Source of the DNA: Bacteroidota bacterium
Lineage (GTDB): Bacteria > Bacteroidota > Bacteroidia > Bacteroidales > NBLH01
Assembly: GCA_025361565.1 (NCBI GenBank)
Contig: JANYKN010000126.1
Coordinates: 124,001 to 188,000 of the forward strand
Direction: 5' to 3'
Length of the DNA stretch: 64,000 nucleotides
The notes under the pieces were generated by a model that saw only the letters and a program-made list of their open reading frames with translations, was not told the DNA's origin and ran no database searches. The translations under genes and the position numbers were made by a program. How positions within the stretch are numbered: the first letter of the stretch is position 1; every line of letters begins with the position of its first letter. Positions 52,965-61,590 of the stretch are shown piece by piece.

Positions 52965-53131
52965 TTTAAGACATTTGTAGCTACAAACGGATCTTGATAT
53001 AAACTTCTTTACAAATATAAACTTTTATTCAACTTCAAATTGTATATCTTTGAATTGTAGGTTATATGCAATGTTGCTATTCATTTAAACAATTATTTAA
53101 ATATTTCAAAAACCAATTAAAAACAATAATT

Positions 53132-53509
53132 ATGAAAAAGAGAATTCTATTTGTAGTAAGTGTTCTTTTTGGACTCATGTTCCTCAATGCAGGAATGAAT
53201 AAATTTTTCAATTATATGCCTATGCCTAAAGATCTTCCAGAGAATATGGTGAAATTTATGGCTGCTTTTATGGAAATAGGCTGGCTGATGCCGCTGGTTG
53301 CAGTTGCTGAAATTATAGGAGGAATACTTTTTATGATTCCTAAATTAAGAGCACTTGGCGCAATAGTTATTTTTCCGGTTATGGTTGGAATAATTTTAAC
53401 TCATATATTTATCGAACCTTCAGGACTTCCATTGGCCATTGCATTGCTGGCAATAAACCTTTGGGTAATTATTGAGAACCGTGAAAAATACCTGCCAATG
53501 ATAAAATAG
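53132..53509 (+). CDS. DoxX-like membrane protein
   Basis: MKKRILFVVSVLFGLMFLNAGMNKFF..., four predicted TMs; start at ATG 53132 preferred. Confidence 0.75.
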   Translation: MKKRILFVVSVLFGLMFLNAGMNKFFNYMPMPKDLPENMVKFMAAFMEIGWLMPLVAVAEIIGGILFMIPKLRALGAIVIFPVMVGIILTHIFIEPSGLPLAIALLAINLWVIIENREKYLPMIK

Positions 53510-53783
53510 AGTATATTGCAAATTGATAATTAATTTTTCCTTCTTTGAGAATGATTTATCTAATGATGGGTTGTTTTTACATCTTTTATTTGGTTGGAAA
53601 TAATCTATTTTCGATTATTAAATGCGGGGTGACTAGGTAGTATCTGTGTTTTTTATCTCAAGGGCAAGGATAAGAAATAAGAAATGCCATTGGATAATTT
53701 ATTCTAAATTCTAAGAATTATAAATTAACTTTAGATTTTAACAAAGTTTTGATCTAGCTTGGATTTTAATACAGCCCAACATT

Positions 53784-54563
53784 ATGATTCACCAAGAATT
53801 CCTGAATCGCACAATCGAAAAACTAAAGCACGATGATTATGCAATTGGCTTGGCTGTTGCCGGTTCGTATATTACCAACGAAATTGATGAATTTTCCGAT
53901 TTGGACTTGGTTTTGGTAACGAGCCAAAAAGTAGCTCCCGAATTTAATAAAATGAATGATTATGCGCTCCAATTTGGCAATTTGTTAAATGCTTTTACGG
54001 GTGAACATGTTGGAGAACCGAGGCTTTTAATTTGTCTTTACAATGAACCATTGTTGCATGTTGATATAAAATTTTTAACCACTGACGAATTTTTTCACCG
54101 GATCGAAAATCCCGTAATTGCCTGGGAAAGAGATAATATACTTTCAAACATTGAAAAATCGACAAGCTTTCAATTCCCTTTTCCAAACTATCAATGGATT
54201 GAAGATCGATTTTGGATCTGGATTCATTATACCTGTCAGAAAATAGGTCGTGGAGAATTATTTGAAGCTCTTGATGCGACTTCTTTTTTGAGAGTAAATG
54301 TTATTTCATCTTTATTGCAATTACGAAATAATAAACTACCAAGAGCATTGCGAAAAGTCGAAAAACTTTTAAAGGAGAAAGATTTAGAACTTTTAAAAGG
54401 AACAATTGCCTGTTATAGTAAGGAATCAATCATTGAAAGCCTTGTTAATATTGTTAATTTATATATTGAATTAAGAAAAGATTTATTCAGAGCTGATGTT
54501 GAAATAAGGATCAAAACAGAAAAAGCGGTAATGACTTATTTTGAATTGATTAGGAATAATTAG
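53784..54563 (+). CDS. Nucleotidyltransferase-fold protein (aminoglycoside adenylyltransferase-like)
   Basis: GSYITNEIDEFSDLDLVLV matches the GS(x)n-DxDL nucleotidyltransferase motif; HVDIKF third acidic motif. Confidence 0.65.
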   Translation: MIHQEFLNRTIEKLKHDDYAIGLAVAGSYITNEIDEFSDLDLVLVTSQKVAPEFNKMNDYALQFGNLLNAFTGEHVGEPRLLICLYNEPLLHVDIKFLTTDEFFHRIENPVIAWERDNILSNIEKSTSFQFPFPNYQWIEDRFWIWIHYTCQKIGRGELFEALDATSFLRVNVISSLLQLRNNKLPRALRKVEKLLKEKDLELLKGTIACYSKESIIESLVNIVNLYIELRKDLFRADVEIRIKTEKAVMTYFELIRNN

Positions 54564-54683
54564 ACTAACTATGGAGTTATCCTTGGAGAATTTAATATTG
54601 GCTGAGATTAGGTTGGGTTTTATTTCTCTCTGTTTGCATTGAAATGTTAGATTTTTTTTTTTAAAGATGTTATGTCGCTGTAA

Positions 54684-54845
54684 ACAATTGAGGAGCTATT
54701 CTATAAAGTTACTATGCAAGGCATTTATTATCAGCATTTGGCGATCGATGCAGCTGAAAATGAAATAGGTCTTGGAAATATCGATAAGGAGAAAATTGAA
54801 AAACTGATGCAAGAATATACCGGTGCAAAGAGAAATAATCAATAG
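54684..54845 (+). pseudogene. Possible C-terminal gene remnant
   Basis: Open segment TIEELFYKVTMQGIYYQHLAIDAAENEIGLGNIDKEKIEKLMQEYTGAKRNNQ*; looks protein-like and amphipathic but too short for an intact gene. Confidence 0.3.
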
Positions 54846-55048
54846 AACAATTTGCAAACTAATGTCACTGGAGTGTGTCCTTCCTTTGTTTTTACAACAA
54901 ATTGATTTCACAATTATCTTTCAAAATAGCAGCAATAATGTTTTAATACTAATGCTACGAATAGATAAAAAATAAACCTAAGCTGCATAATAAAACTTTT
55001 AGCCTAACTGTTACCAACTTAATAGAAAAACCAATTAATTTCAATGAT

Positions 55049-55450
55049 ATGAACCAACTAAAAAAAACAATTTCCCCCATCTTTTTAGCCACCATTTGGA
55101 TTAGTTTATCCGAATTTGTCAGAAATGAATTCTTAGTAAAATCATTCTGGATAAAGCATTACCAGGATCTTGGACTTACTTTCCCATCGGAATCAATGAA
55201 TGGAGCCGTTTGGGGAATTTGGTCACTATTATTCGCTGTTGCAATTTTTATCATTTCCAAAAAATTTGACACAATGCAAACAACTTTCCTTTCGTGGTTT
55301 GTGGCTTTTGTATTGATGTGGACAGTTATTGGCAATTTGGGAGTGTTGCCTTATGGCCTGTTATTATATGCAATTCCATTAAGTTTGCTAGAATCATTTG
55401 TCGTTACTTTAATTATAAAAAGCTTTCAGAAAAAACAATTACTATCATAA
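55049..55450 (+). CDS. Small multi-TM membrane protein of unknown function
   Basis: 133 aa with about four hydrophobic segments; clean ATG start. Confidence 0.6.
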   Translation: MNQLKKTISPIFLATIWISLSEFVRNEFLVKSFWIKHYQDLGLTFPSESMNGAVWGIWSLLFAVAIFIISKKFDTMQTTFLSWFVAFVLMWTVIGNLGVLPYGLLLYAIPLSLLESFVVTLIIKSFQKKQLLS

Positions 55451-55559
55451 AAAATATATTAACGAAGAAGAAAAGTAGCTTCCTTTTATTAATTTAGAGC
55501 ATCAATTCTGAAACTGTCATTAACCAATGGATGTGTTGTCAACATTAACAAAACTGAAT

Positions 55560-56015
55560 ATGATTAAAATTATAAGAACTGATTCAGACAATAAGGATTT
55601 TATTGATCTTGTAAGTTCTCTCGATGCTTATTTAGCTGAAATAGATGGCGAGGATCATTTATTTTATGCCAAATTAAATAAAATTGCCAAAATGAAATAT
55701 GTAGTCGTTGCTTACGAAAATGAAAAAGCAGTAGGCTGTGGTGCAATTAGAGAGAATGATCCAAACACAATGGAAATTAAACGGATGTACACCGTACCTG
55801 AAAATAGGGGGAAAGGAATTGCCACCAAAGTTTTAATGGAATTGGAATTATGGGCAACTGGATTATCTTACCAAACGTGTATCCTGGAAACAGGAAAAGG
55901 ACAACCAGAAGCAATTGGACTCTACAAGAAAAACGGATACCTGATTATTCCAAATTATGGACATTATATTGATGTTGAAAATAGCATTTGCTTTAAAAAA
56001 GATTTAAAATATTGA
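55560..56015 (+). CDS. GNAT family N-acetyltransferase
   Basis: VGCGAIRENDPNTMEIKRMYTVPENRGKGIATKVLMELE acetyl-CoA binding motif; start at internal Met 55560 preferred. Confidence 0.85.
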   Translation: MIKIIRTDSDNKDFIDLVSSLDAYLAEIDGEDHLFYAKLNKIAKMKYVVVAYENEKAVGCGAIRENDPNTMEIKRMYTVPENRGKGIATKVLMELELWATGLSYQTCILETGKGQPEAIGLYKKNGYLIIPNYGHYIDVENSICFKKDLKY

Positions 56016-56146
56016 GCCATGCAGTATATAATTTTGCTGAGATAAATTTGTTATTAAACAAAGCATCCCTGAAAAACGTTTTATCGGTTCTATTAAATTA
56101 CTCAATTTTGATCATAAAAAATCACTAACATTTTAAATCAAAAATT

Positions 56147-57160
56147 ATGAAATACAATTTATTGGGAAACACCGGCTTAAAAGTATCGGAACTTTGTCTG
56201 GGAACCATGACATTTGGTGGACGTGGATTTTGGACTGCCATAGGAACGCTTGCACAAGATCAGGTCAACGTACTTGTAAAACAATCCATTGACGGTGGAA
56301 TTAACTTTATAGATACAGCAAATGTTTATAGCGAAGGATTAAGCGAACAAATGACTGGGCAAGCCATTCGTGATTTGGGATTAAAGCGCGAAGATTTGGT
56401 AATTGCTACAAAGGTCCGTGGACAAATGGGTCAAGGGCCAAACAGTTCAGGTTTAAGCCGCAAGCATATTTTACAACAGGCTAACGAAAGTCTTTCGCGT
56501 TTAAAAATGGATTACATCGATCTGTATCAAATTCATGGTTTTGACCCACTTACTCCGTTGGAAGAAACCCTTGAGGCATTGGACTTATTGGTGAAAAGTG
56601 GCAAAGTACGATACATCGGATGCAGCAATCTGGCTGCCTGGCATATTATGAAAGCCCTTAGTATTTCGGCACAAACACATTTGAATAAGTTTGTTTCACT
56701 TCAGGCTTATTATACCATTGCAGGACGAGATTTGGAGCGTGAAATAGTTCCATTGCTATTGGATCAAAAAGTAGGCTTAATGGTTTGGAGCCCTTTGGCT
56801 GGTGGACTGTTGAGCGGAAAATACAGCCGCAATATCGATGCAAAAGAAGGTCGCCGTGCAAACTTCGACTTTCCTCCTGTAAATAAGGAAAAAGCATATG
56901 ACATTATTGAAGTAATGCAAAGTATTGCGGATAACAAAAAAGTAACTGTTGCGCAAATTGCGTTAGCCTGGTTATTGATTCAACCGGCTGTTTCAACAGT
57001 GATTATTGGTGCCAATAAACCCGAGCAGTTAAGCGATAATTTAAATTCTGTAAATGTCCAATTCTCGATTGAAGAACTAAGCAAACTAAACGAAATCAGC
57101 AAACTAAACCCTGAATATCCAGGTTGGATGATTGAACGGCAGGGTGGAGATAGAAAATAA
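56147..57160 (+). CDS. Aldo/keto reductase
   Basis: LGNTGLKVSELCLGTMTFGG, DTANVYSEGLSE, YIDLYQIHG, GCSNLAAW, PAVSTVIIGANK. Confidence 0.93.
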   Translation: MKYNLLGNTGLKVSELCLGTMTFGGRGFWTAIGTLAQDQVNVLVKQSIDGGINFIDTANVYSEGLSEQMTGQAIRDLGLKREDLVIATKVRGQMGQGPNSSGLSRKHILQQANESLSRLKMDYIDLYQIHGFDPLTPLEETLEALDLLVKSGKVRYIGCSNLAAWHIMKALSISAQTHLNKFVSLQAYYTIAGRDLEREIVPLLLDQKVGLMVWSPLAGGLLSGKYSRNIDAKEGRRANFDFPPVNKEKAYDIIEVMQSIADNKKVTVAQIALAWLLIQPAVSTVIIGANKPEQLSDNLNSVNVQFSIEELSKLNEISKLNPEYPGWMIERQGGDRK

Positions 57161-57173
57161 TGGTTTTTTACAA

Positions 57174-57208
57174 TATGCCTTTCTGGTTTTGGAAACCTGA
57201 AAGGCATA
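57174..57208. repeat. Large near-perfect hairpin downstream of the aldo/keto reductase
   Basis: TATGCCTTTC-T-GGTTT-(TGG)-AAACC-T-GAAAGGCATA: 15 paired bp with one T/T mismatch and 3-nt loop; no strong T-tract on the plus-strand exit. Confidence 0.75.
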
Positions 57209-57234
57209 ATCTGGCTTTGCGTAAATTAAATATT

Positions 57235-57936
57235 ATGAAGAGAAACAAATTCCTTATATTAATAATGTTTGCGTCATTAAAAGTATTCAGTCAATCACCA
57301 GTTTATGAATGTAAAATATATTCAAATAGCAGAGGGCATGATTTGAATGTGAATGCAGATATCTATTTTGATTCAATTAAAAACGAAAAATTATTAGTAG
57401 TAAAAGTTGATGATAATGAGGATAATAAATTGTATAATTACTTAATTGACACAAGAGGTGGTTCAATTACTATCGCAAGCTATGGTGCAGATGGTTTTAA
57501 TGGAAGTGATGGAAGTGATGGCTCCAACGGATCAGACGGACTATCCGGTTTTCCAAATTCCGAATCTCAGACGATATCCGATAACGATGGTAATTTAGTT
57601 ACTGTCTATGTAACTGTTCAAGGCCCTGGCGGTGCTGGTAGTGACGGTGGCGATGGTCAAAGTGGCGATAATGGAGGCAATGGTTGTGATGGTGGAAATA
57701 TTAGTATTACCTATACTAAATTAGCTGCGCCCTATCTTTATATAATTAAAGCCTTCAGTATTGCTGGTGCCGGAGGCAGAGGAGGAAGCGGTGGCAAAGG
57801 AGGCAAAGGTGGAAGTGGAGGTCAGGGAAATCCCTGTGGGAATTCAGGAAATAATGGTCATGATGGTTTTTCAGGTTCGAACGGTGCTATTGGTAAAGAA
57901 GGGGAAATATACTTTATGCCCGTTCAATTGCATTAA
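57235..57936 (+). CDS. Secreted glycine-rich, collagen-like repeat protein
   Basis: Signal peptide (MKRNKFLILIMFASLKVFSQ), Gly-X-X tracts (GSDGSDGSNGSDG; GGAGSDGGDGQSGDNGGNGCDGG; GAGGRGGSGGKGGKGGSGGQG). Confidence 0.7.
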   Translation: MKRNKFLILIMFASLKVFSQSPVYECKIYSNSRGHDLNVNADIYFDSIKNEKLLVVKVDDNEDNKLYNYLIDTRGGSITIASYGADGFNGSDGSDGSNGSDGLSGFPNSESQTISDNDGNLVTVYVTVQGPGGAGSDGGDGQSGDNGGNGCDGGNISITYTKLAAPYLYIIKAFSIAGAGGRGGSGGKGGKGGSGGQGNPCGNSGNNGHDGFSGSNGAIGKEGEIYFMPVQLH

Positions 57937-58111
57937 AAAATTGGTTAATATTCATCTTTCTTAAATATAGGTTTGATACATCAGAATTATTTGAATAAGC
58001 ACCTAAGTAATTGCAGGGATTCACGAAATCGATTAATCAATTAATAAACTCATAATAATTTCATATATTAGTAAATTAAAATAAATATCACTTCATACCA
58101 ATAAATCCAAT

Positions 58112-59503
58112 ATGAAAATAACTTTGTATGGAGCAGCCGGCGATGTGACCGGTTCTGCTTATTATATTCAAACAGAATTAGCATCTTTTCTCATTGATTT
58201 TGGAACTTTTCAAGGCAGTAAAGAAGAGAATTCTCATAATAGCATATTTCCACCAATAGATTGCACAAAACTGAATGCGGTATTGTTAACACATGCCCAT
58301 CTTGACCATTCAGGCCGTTTGCCGTTGTTAACAAAACGAAATTATTCAAACCCCATTTATGCTACTCCTTCCACAATTGAATTGGCTGAACTGATTTTGC
58401 TCGATTCAGTAAAAGTACAAACAAGTGAACAGGAACGAATAAACCGCAAAAGAACTAAAATGGGGCTTCAACCAGAAGAAATGCCTTATTCAGAATCTGA
58501 TGTTCAGCAAGTTTTAAAACTCTTTAAGCCTATCCCATATAATCAATCTTTTGAAATTGCTCCCGGTTGCAATATCAGGGCACACGAGGCTGGTCATATT
58601 TTAGGCTCGGTGAGTTATGAGTTAACCGTAAATGAAAATGGTTCTCAAAAAGTAATAGTATTTTCAGGTGACATTGGCCCTTATGATATGGCAATTATTC
58701 AGGATCCGATGCCATTTATAAAGGCTGATTTGGTTTTTATGGAATCAACTTATGGTGATAGAGATCATAAATCACAGGATGATACCTTAACCGAAGGGAT
58801 CGAATTAGTGAAAAAAGCAATAAAAAATAAAGGTAAGATTCTAGTTCCTGCATTTGCTATTGGAAGAACACAAGAATTGTTATACTATATGGCACGCGCA
58901 GTTGAAAGCGACAATTTGCCTACAATACCTATTTATCTTGACAGCCCAATGGGCATTGAAGCTTCAGAAATCTATGTTAAACACACAGAATTGTATGATG
59001 ATGAAGCATTGGATCTTTTAAAAAGAGGTATAATAAAAGGAGATTTATCGGGTATACATGTTTCAAAAACATCGGACGAATCAAAAGCGCTCAACAGTAT
59101 CGATGGGCCATGCATGATTATTGCAGGATCGGGAATGTGCAATGCGGGCCGAATCATGCACCATCTAAGGAATAATTTGCCAAATCCCCAAACTTCTTTG
59201 ATGATTACAGGATACCAAGGCGAAGGAACTCTTGGTAGAAGACTTTTAGATGGAGCCAAAACAGTAAGAATTTTTGGTGAAGATATTGCCGTTAATGCTG
59301 AGGTTCACTCACTTAACGGATTAAGCGCCCATGCAGGCCAAAGCGATTTGTTGCGTTGGTTCGACAGAATTGCATCCACACATCCAAAACTGGTACTGTC
59401 ACACGGCGAAGATCGTTCAAGAATTCCATTGGCAGAGATTATAGAGAAAAAATATGGAATCAAAGCTATTTTGCCTAAGTTTGGCGACGTAATTACATTA
59501 TAG
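58112..59503 (+). CDS. MBL-fold beta-CASP RNA-processing-type hydrolase
   Basis: THAHLDHSGRLP, SGDIGPYD, MESTYGDRDH, GSGMCNAGRIMHHL, GLSAHAGQSDLLRW, SHGE motifs. Confidence 0.92.
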   Translation: MKITLYGAAGDVTGSAYYIQTELASFLIDFGTFQGSKEENSHNSIFPPIDCTKLNAVLLTHAHLDHSGRLPLLTKRNYSNPIYATPSTIELAELILLDSVKVQTSEQERINRKRTKMGLQPEEMPYSESDVQQVLKLFKPIPYNQSFEIAPGCNIRAHEAGHILGSVSYELTVNENGSQKVIVFSGDIGPYDMAIIQDPMPFIKADLVFMESTYGDRDHKSQDDTLTEGIELVKKAIKNKGKILVPAFAIGRTQELLYYMARAVESDNLPTIPIYLDSPMGIEASEIYVKHTELYDDEALDLLKRGIIKGDLSGIHVSKTSDESKALNSIDGPCMIIAGSGMCNAGRIMHHLRNNLPNPQTSLMITGYQGEGTLGRRLLDGAKTVRIFGEDIAVNAEVHSLNGLSAHAGQSDLLRWFDRIASTHPKLVLSHGEDRSRIPLAEIIEKKYGIKAILPKFGDVITL

Positions 59504-59589
59504 TGAATTGATATTTTTTGAAAATATTTAGTTAATTTATTCATCGAACTAAGAAGTGTGGACAAGAATTAGGTATTCACATTGTTATT

Positions 59590-61545
59590 ATGTTTAATTT
59601 TTTAATGATGAAGGAAAATACATTTTCACAAAAATTGCGTTACACGGCCGATAACTTTATTTCTAAAGGTTCAGTGAGTATCTTGCTGGGATTGGGAATA
59701 ATTTCGATGGGAGGAATTCTAATAGTTGCTTTAGTATCACTGGCAATGAATATGGATCCGTCGAAAAGTTTTTTTGATATGATTTGGATGTCGCTAATGG
59801 CAACATTTCAATCCAATTCCGTTCCTTTTACTCCGGCGCAGGGAAATGAGGAAGCCATTGCGTATATTATTCCTATGTTGTTGGTTACATTTCTTGGTTT
59901 TTTAGTTGTAAGTATTGTTATTGGTGCTGTTTCAAACGGATTAGAGCGTAAAATTGAATCTTTGCGTAAAGGTAAATCTTTGGTAGTTGAAAAGAATCAT
60001 TTTGTTATTCTTGGATGGTCGGAACAAATATTTACAATTATTTCTGAATTAGGGATGCATGCAAAGGAAATAAATGAAAAACATTGTGTTGTGATTATGG
60101 GTGACAAAGATAAAGTAGAGATGGAAGATGAAATTAAGACTAAAGTTGGCCATACTGAAAAATTACGGGTAGTTTGCCGCAATGGTAATGCTATTGAACA
60201 TGCTGATTTGAAAATCGTAAATCTTGACAACTCCAGATCTATAATCTTGCTCACACCGGATGGAACTGAAGATCCAGACTCTCAGGTGATAAAAACTATT
60301 CTGGCGATTACAAAAAATCAAAATCGAAGAAAAGAACCTTATAGCATAATTGCCGAAATGCGCGATGCAAAAAAAGCTGCTTTGGCCAAAATTGTGGGGA
60401 AAGACGAAGTTGAAATTATTTTAATCAGAGATTTTGTATCTAAAATAATTGCCCAAACTTATAGGCAGAAAGGACTTTCGGTAGTTTATACCGAGCTGCT
60501 GGAATATACAGGTACCGAAATCTATTTTAAAAATGAACCAGCTTTGATAGGGCAAACATTTAAAGATATTTTGTTTAAATATGAGCATAGTTCTGTTTTA
60601 GGTGTTTTCAATTCAATAACAAAGAAGATAATTCTCAATCTTCCAATGGATAGCATTTTTGGAAAGGATGATCAACTCATTGCTATTTCTGAAGGTGAAC
60701 ATTCAATTCTGCTTTCTGGAAAAAATGAAAGCGATTATAATATTGAAAAAAACTTGATTGTTGATTTCCCTGAAAGTCCATTTCTTCCAGAAAAAATTCT
60801 TATTTTGGGATGGAATAGCAAGATAATCCGCATTATCAATGAGCTTGATAATTATACTTCTGCAAAGTCCGAACTTCTTGTTGTGGCAAATTTCAGTGAT
60901 GGTAAGGAAATACTGAAAAAAGATTGCAACAAGATAAAAAACATGAATATTGAATTCACCTGTGCTGATACAACTGAAAGGAGTGTACTTGATCGTTTGT
61001 TGGAAAAACCATATTCACACCTTATCTTACTTTGTGATGAAGATCAGGATATACAGGTAGCAGATTCAAAAACCATGGTAACACTTCTGCACCTGCGTGA
61101 TATTAAAGATAAAACAGGTAAGCATTTTTCAATTGTAAGTGAAATGAGGGACATTAGAAACCGCAATCTGGCTGAAGAAGCTGATGCAGTTGATGATTTT
61201 GTTGTGAGTGGAAGCCTGATTAGCTTGTATATTACTCAATTATCTGAAAATAGATACCTTAATGCAGTATTCGAAGATTTATTTGATCCAAACGGTTCCG
61301 AAATATATTTGAAATCAGCATCTAACTTTGTAAAATTAAATACTGATGTCAGTTTTTTTACGGTTTTGAAAGCTGCTGCAGACAAAGGTCAGGTTGCTAT
61401 TGGCTACAAAATTGAAAATAAAATAGTTAACGATAATCCAGAAAAAAACCATGGAATTGTAATTAATCCATTTAAAACAGATAAAATAAAATTCACCGAA
61501 CAGGATTGTATCATATTACTGGCGCCTCATCAGGTTGTTAGCTGA
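59590..61545 (+). CDS. CASTOR/POLLUX (DMI1)-like putative ion channel with two RCK/TrkA-N regions
   Basis: Two N-terminal TMs flanking a pore-like loop; NHFVILGWSEQIFTIISEL and EKILILGWNSKIIRIINEL tandem Rossmann starts; VVVMGD-like/EMRD segments. Alternative start at 59605. Confidence 0.75.
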   Translation: MFNFLMMKENTFSQKLRYTADNFISKGSVSILLGLGIISMGGILIVALVSLAMNMDPSKSFFDMIWMSLMATFQSNSVPFTPAQGNEEAIAYIIPMLLVTFLGFLVVSIVIGAVSNGLERKIESLRKGKSLVVEKNHFVILGWSEQIFTIISELGMHAKEINEKHCVVIMGDKDKVEMEDEIKTKVGHTEKLRVVCRNGNAIEHADLKIVNLDNSRSIILLTPDGTEDPDSQVIKTILAITKNQNRRKEPYSIIAEMRDAKKAALAKIVGKDEVEIILIRDFVSKIIAQTYRQKGLSVVYTELLEYTGTEIYFKNEPALIGQTFKDILFKYEHSSVLGVFNSITKKIILNLPMDSIFGKDDQLIAISEGEHSILLSGKNESDYNIEKNLIVDFPESPFLPEKILILGWNSKIIRIINELDNYTSAKSELLVVANFSDGKEILKKDCNKIKNMNIEFTCADTTERSVLDRLLEKPYSHLILLCDEDQDIQVADSKTMVTLLHLRDIKDKTGKHFSIVSEMRDIRNRNLAEEADAVDDFVVSGSLISLYITQLSENRYLNAVFEDLFDPNGSEIYLKSASNFVKLNTDVSFFTVLKAAADKGQVAIGYKIENKIVNDNPEKNHGIVINPFKTDKIKFTEQDCIILLAPHQVVS

Positions 61546-61590
61546 TGCAAAATTGTTATCTCATTAAAAGATAGTTTCTTCATTTATGTA

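Noticed and set aside
57480-57830. Possible CRISPR or DNA tandem-repeat array
   Set aside because: Repeats are short, degenerate and in phase with Gly-X-X codons; no regularly spaced direct repeats with unique spacers.
57761-57964. Alternative-frame ORF (MLVPEAEEEAVAKEAKVEVEV...) in the collagen-like gene
   Set aside because: Out-of-frame reading of GGN-rich repeats gives artificial E/V/A alternation.
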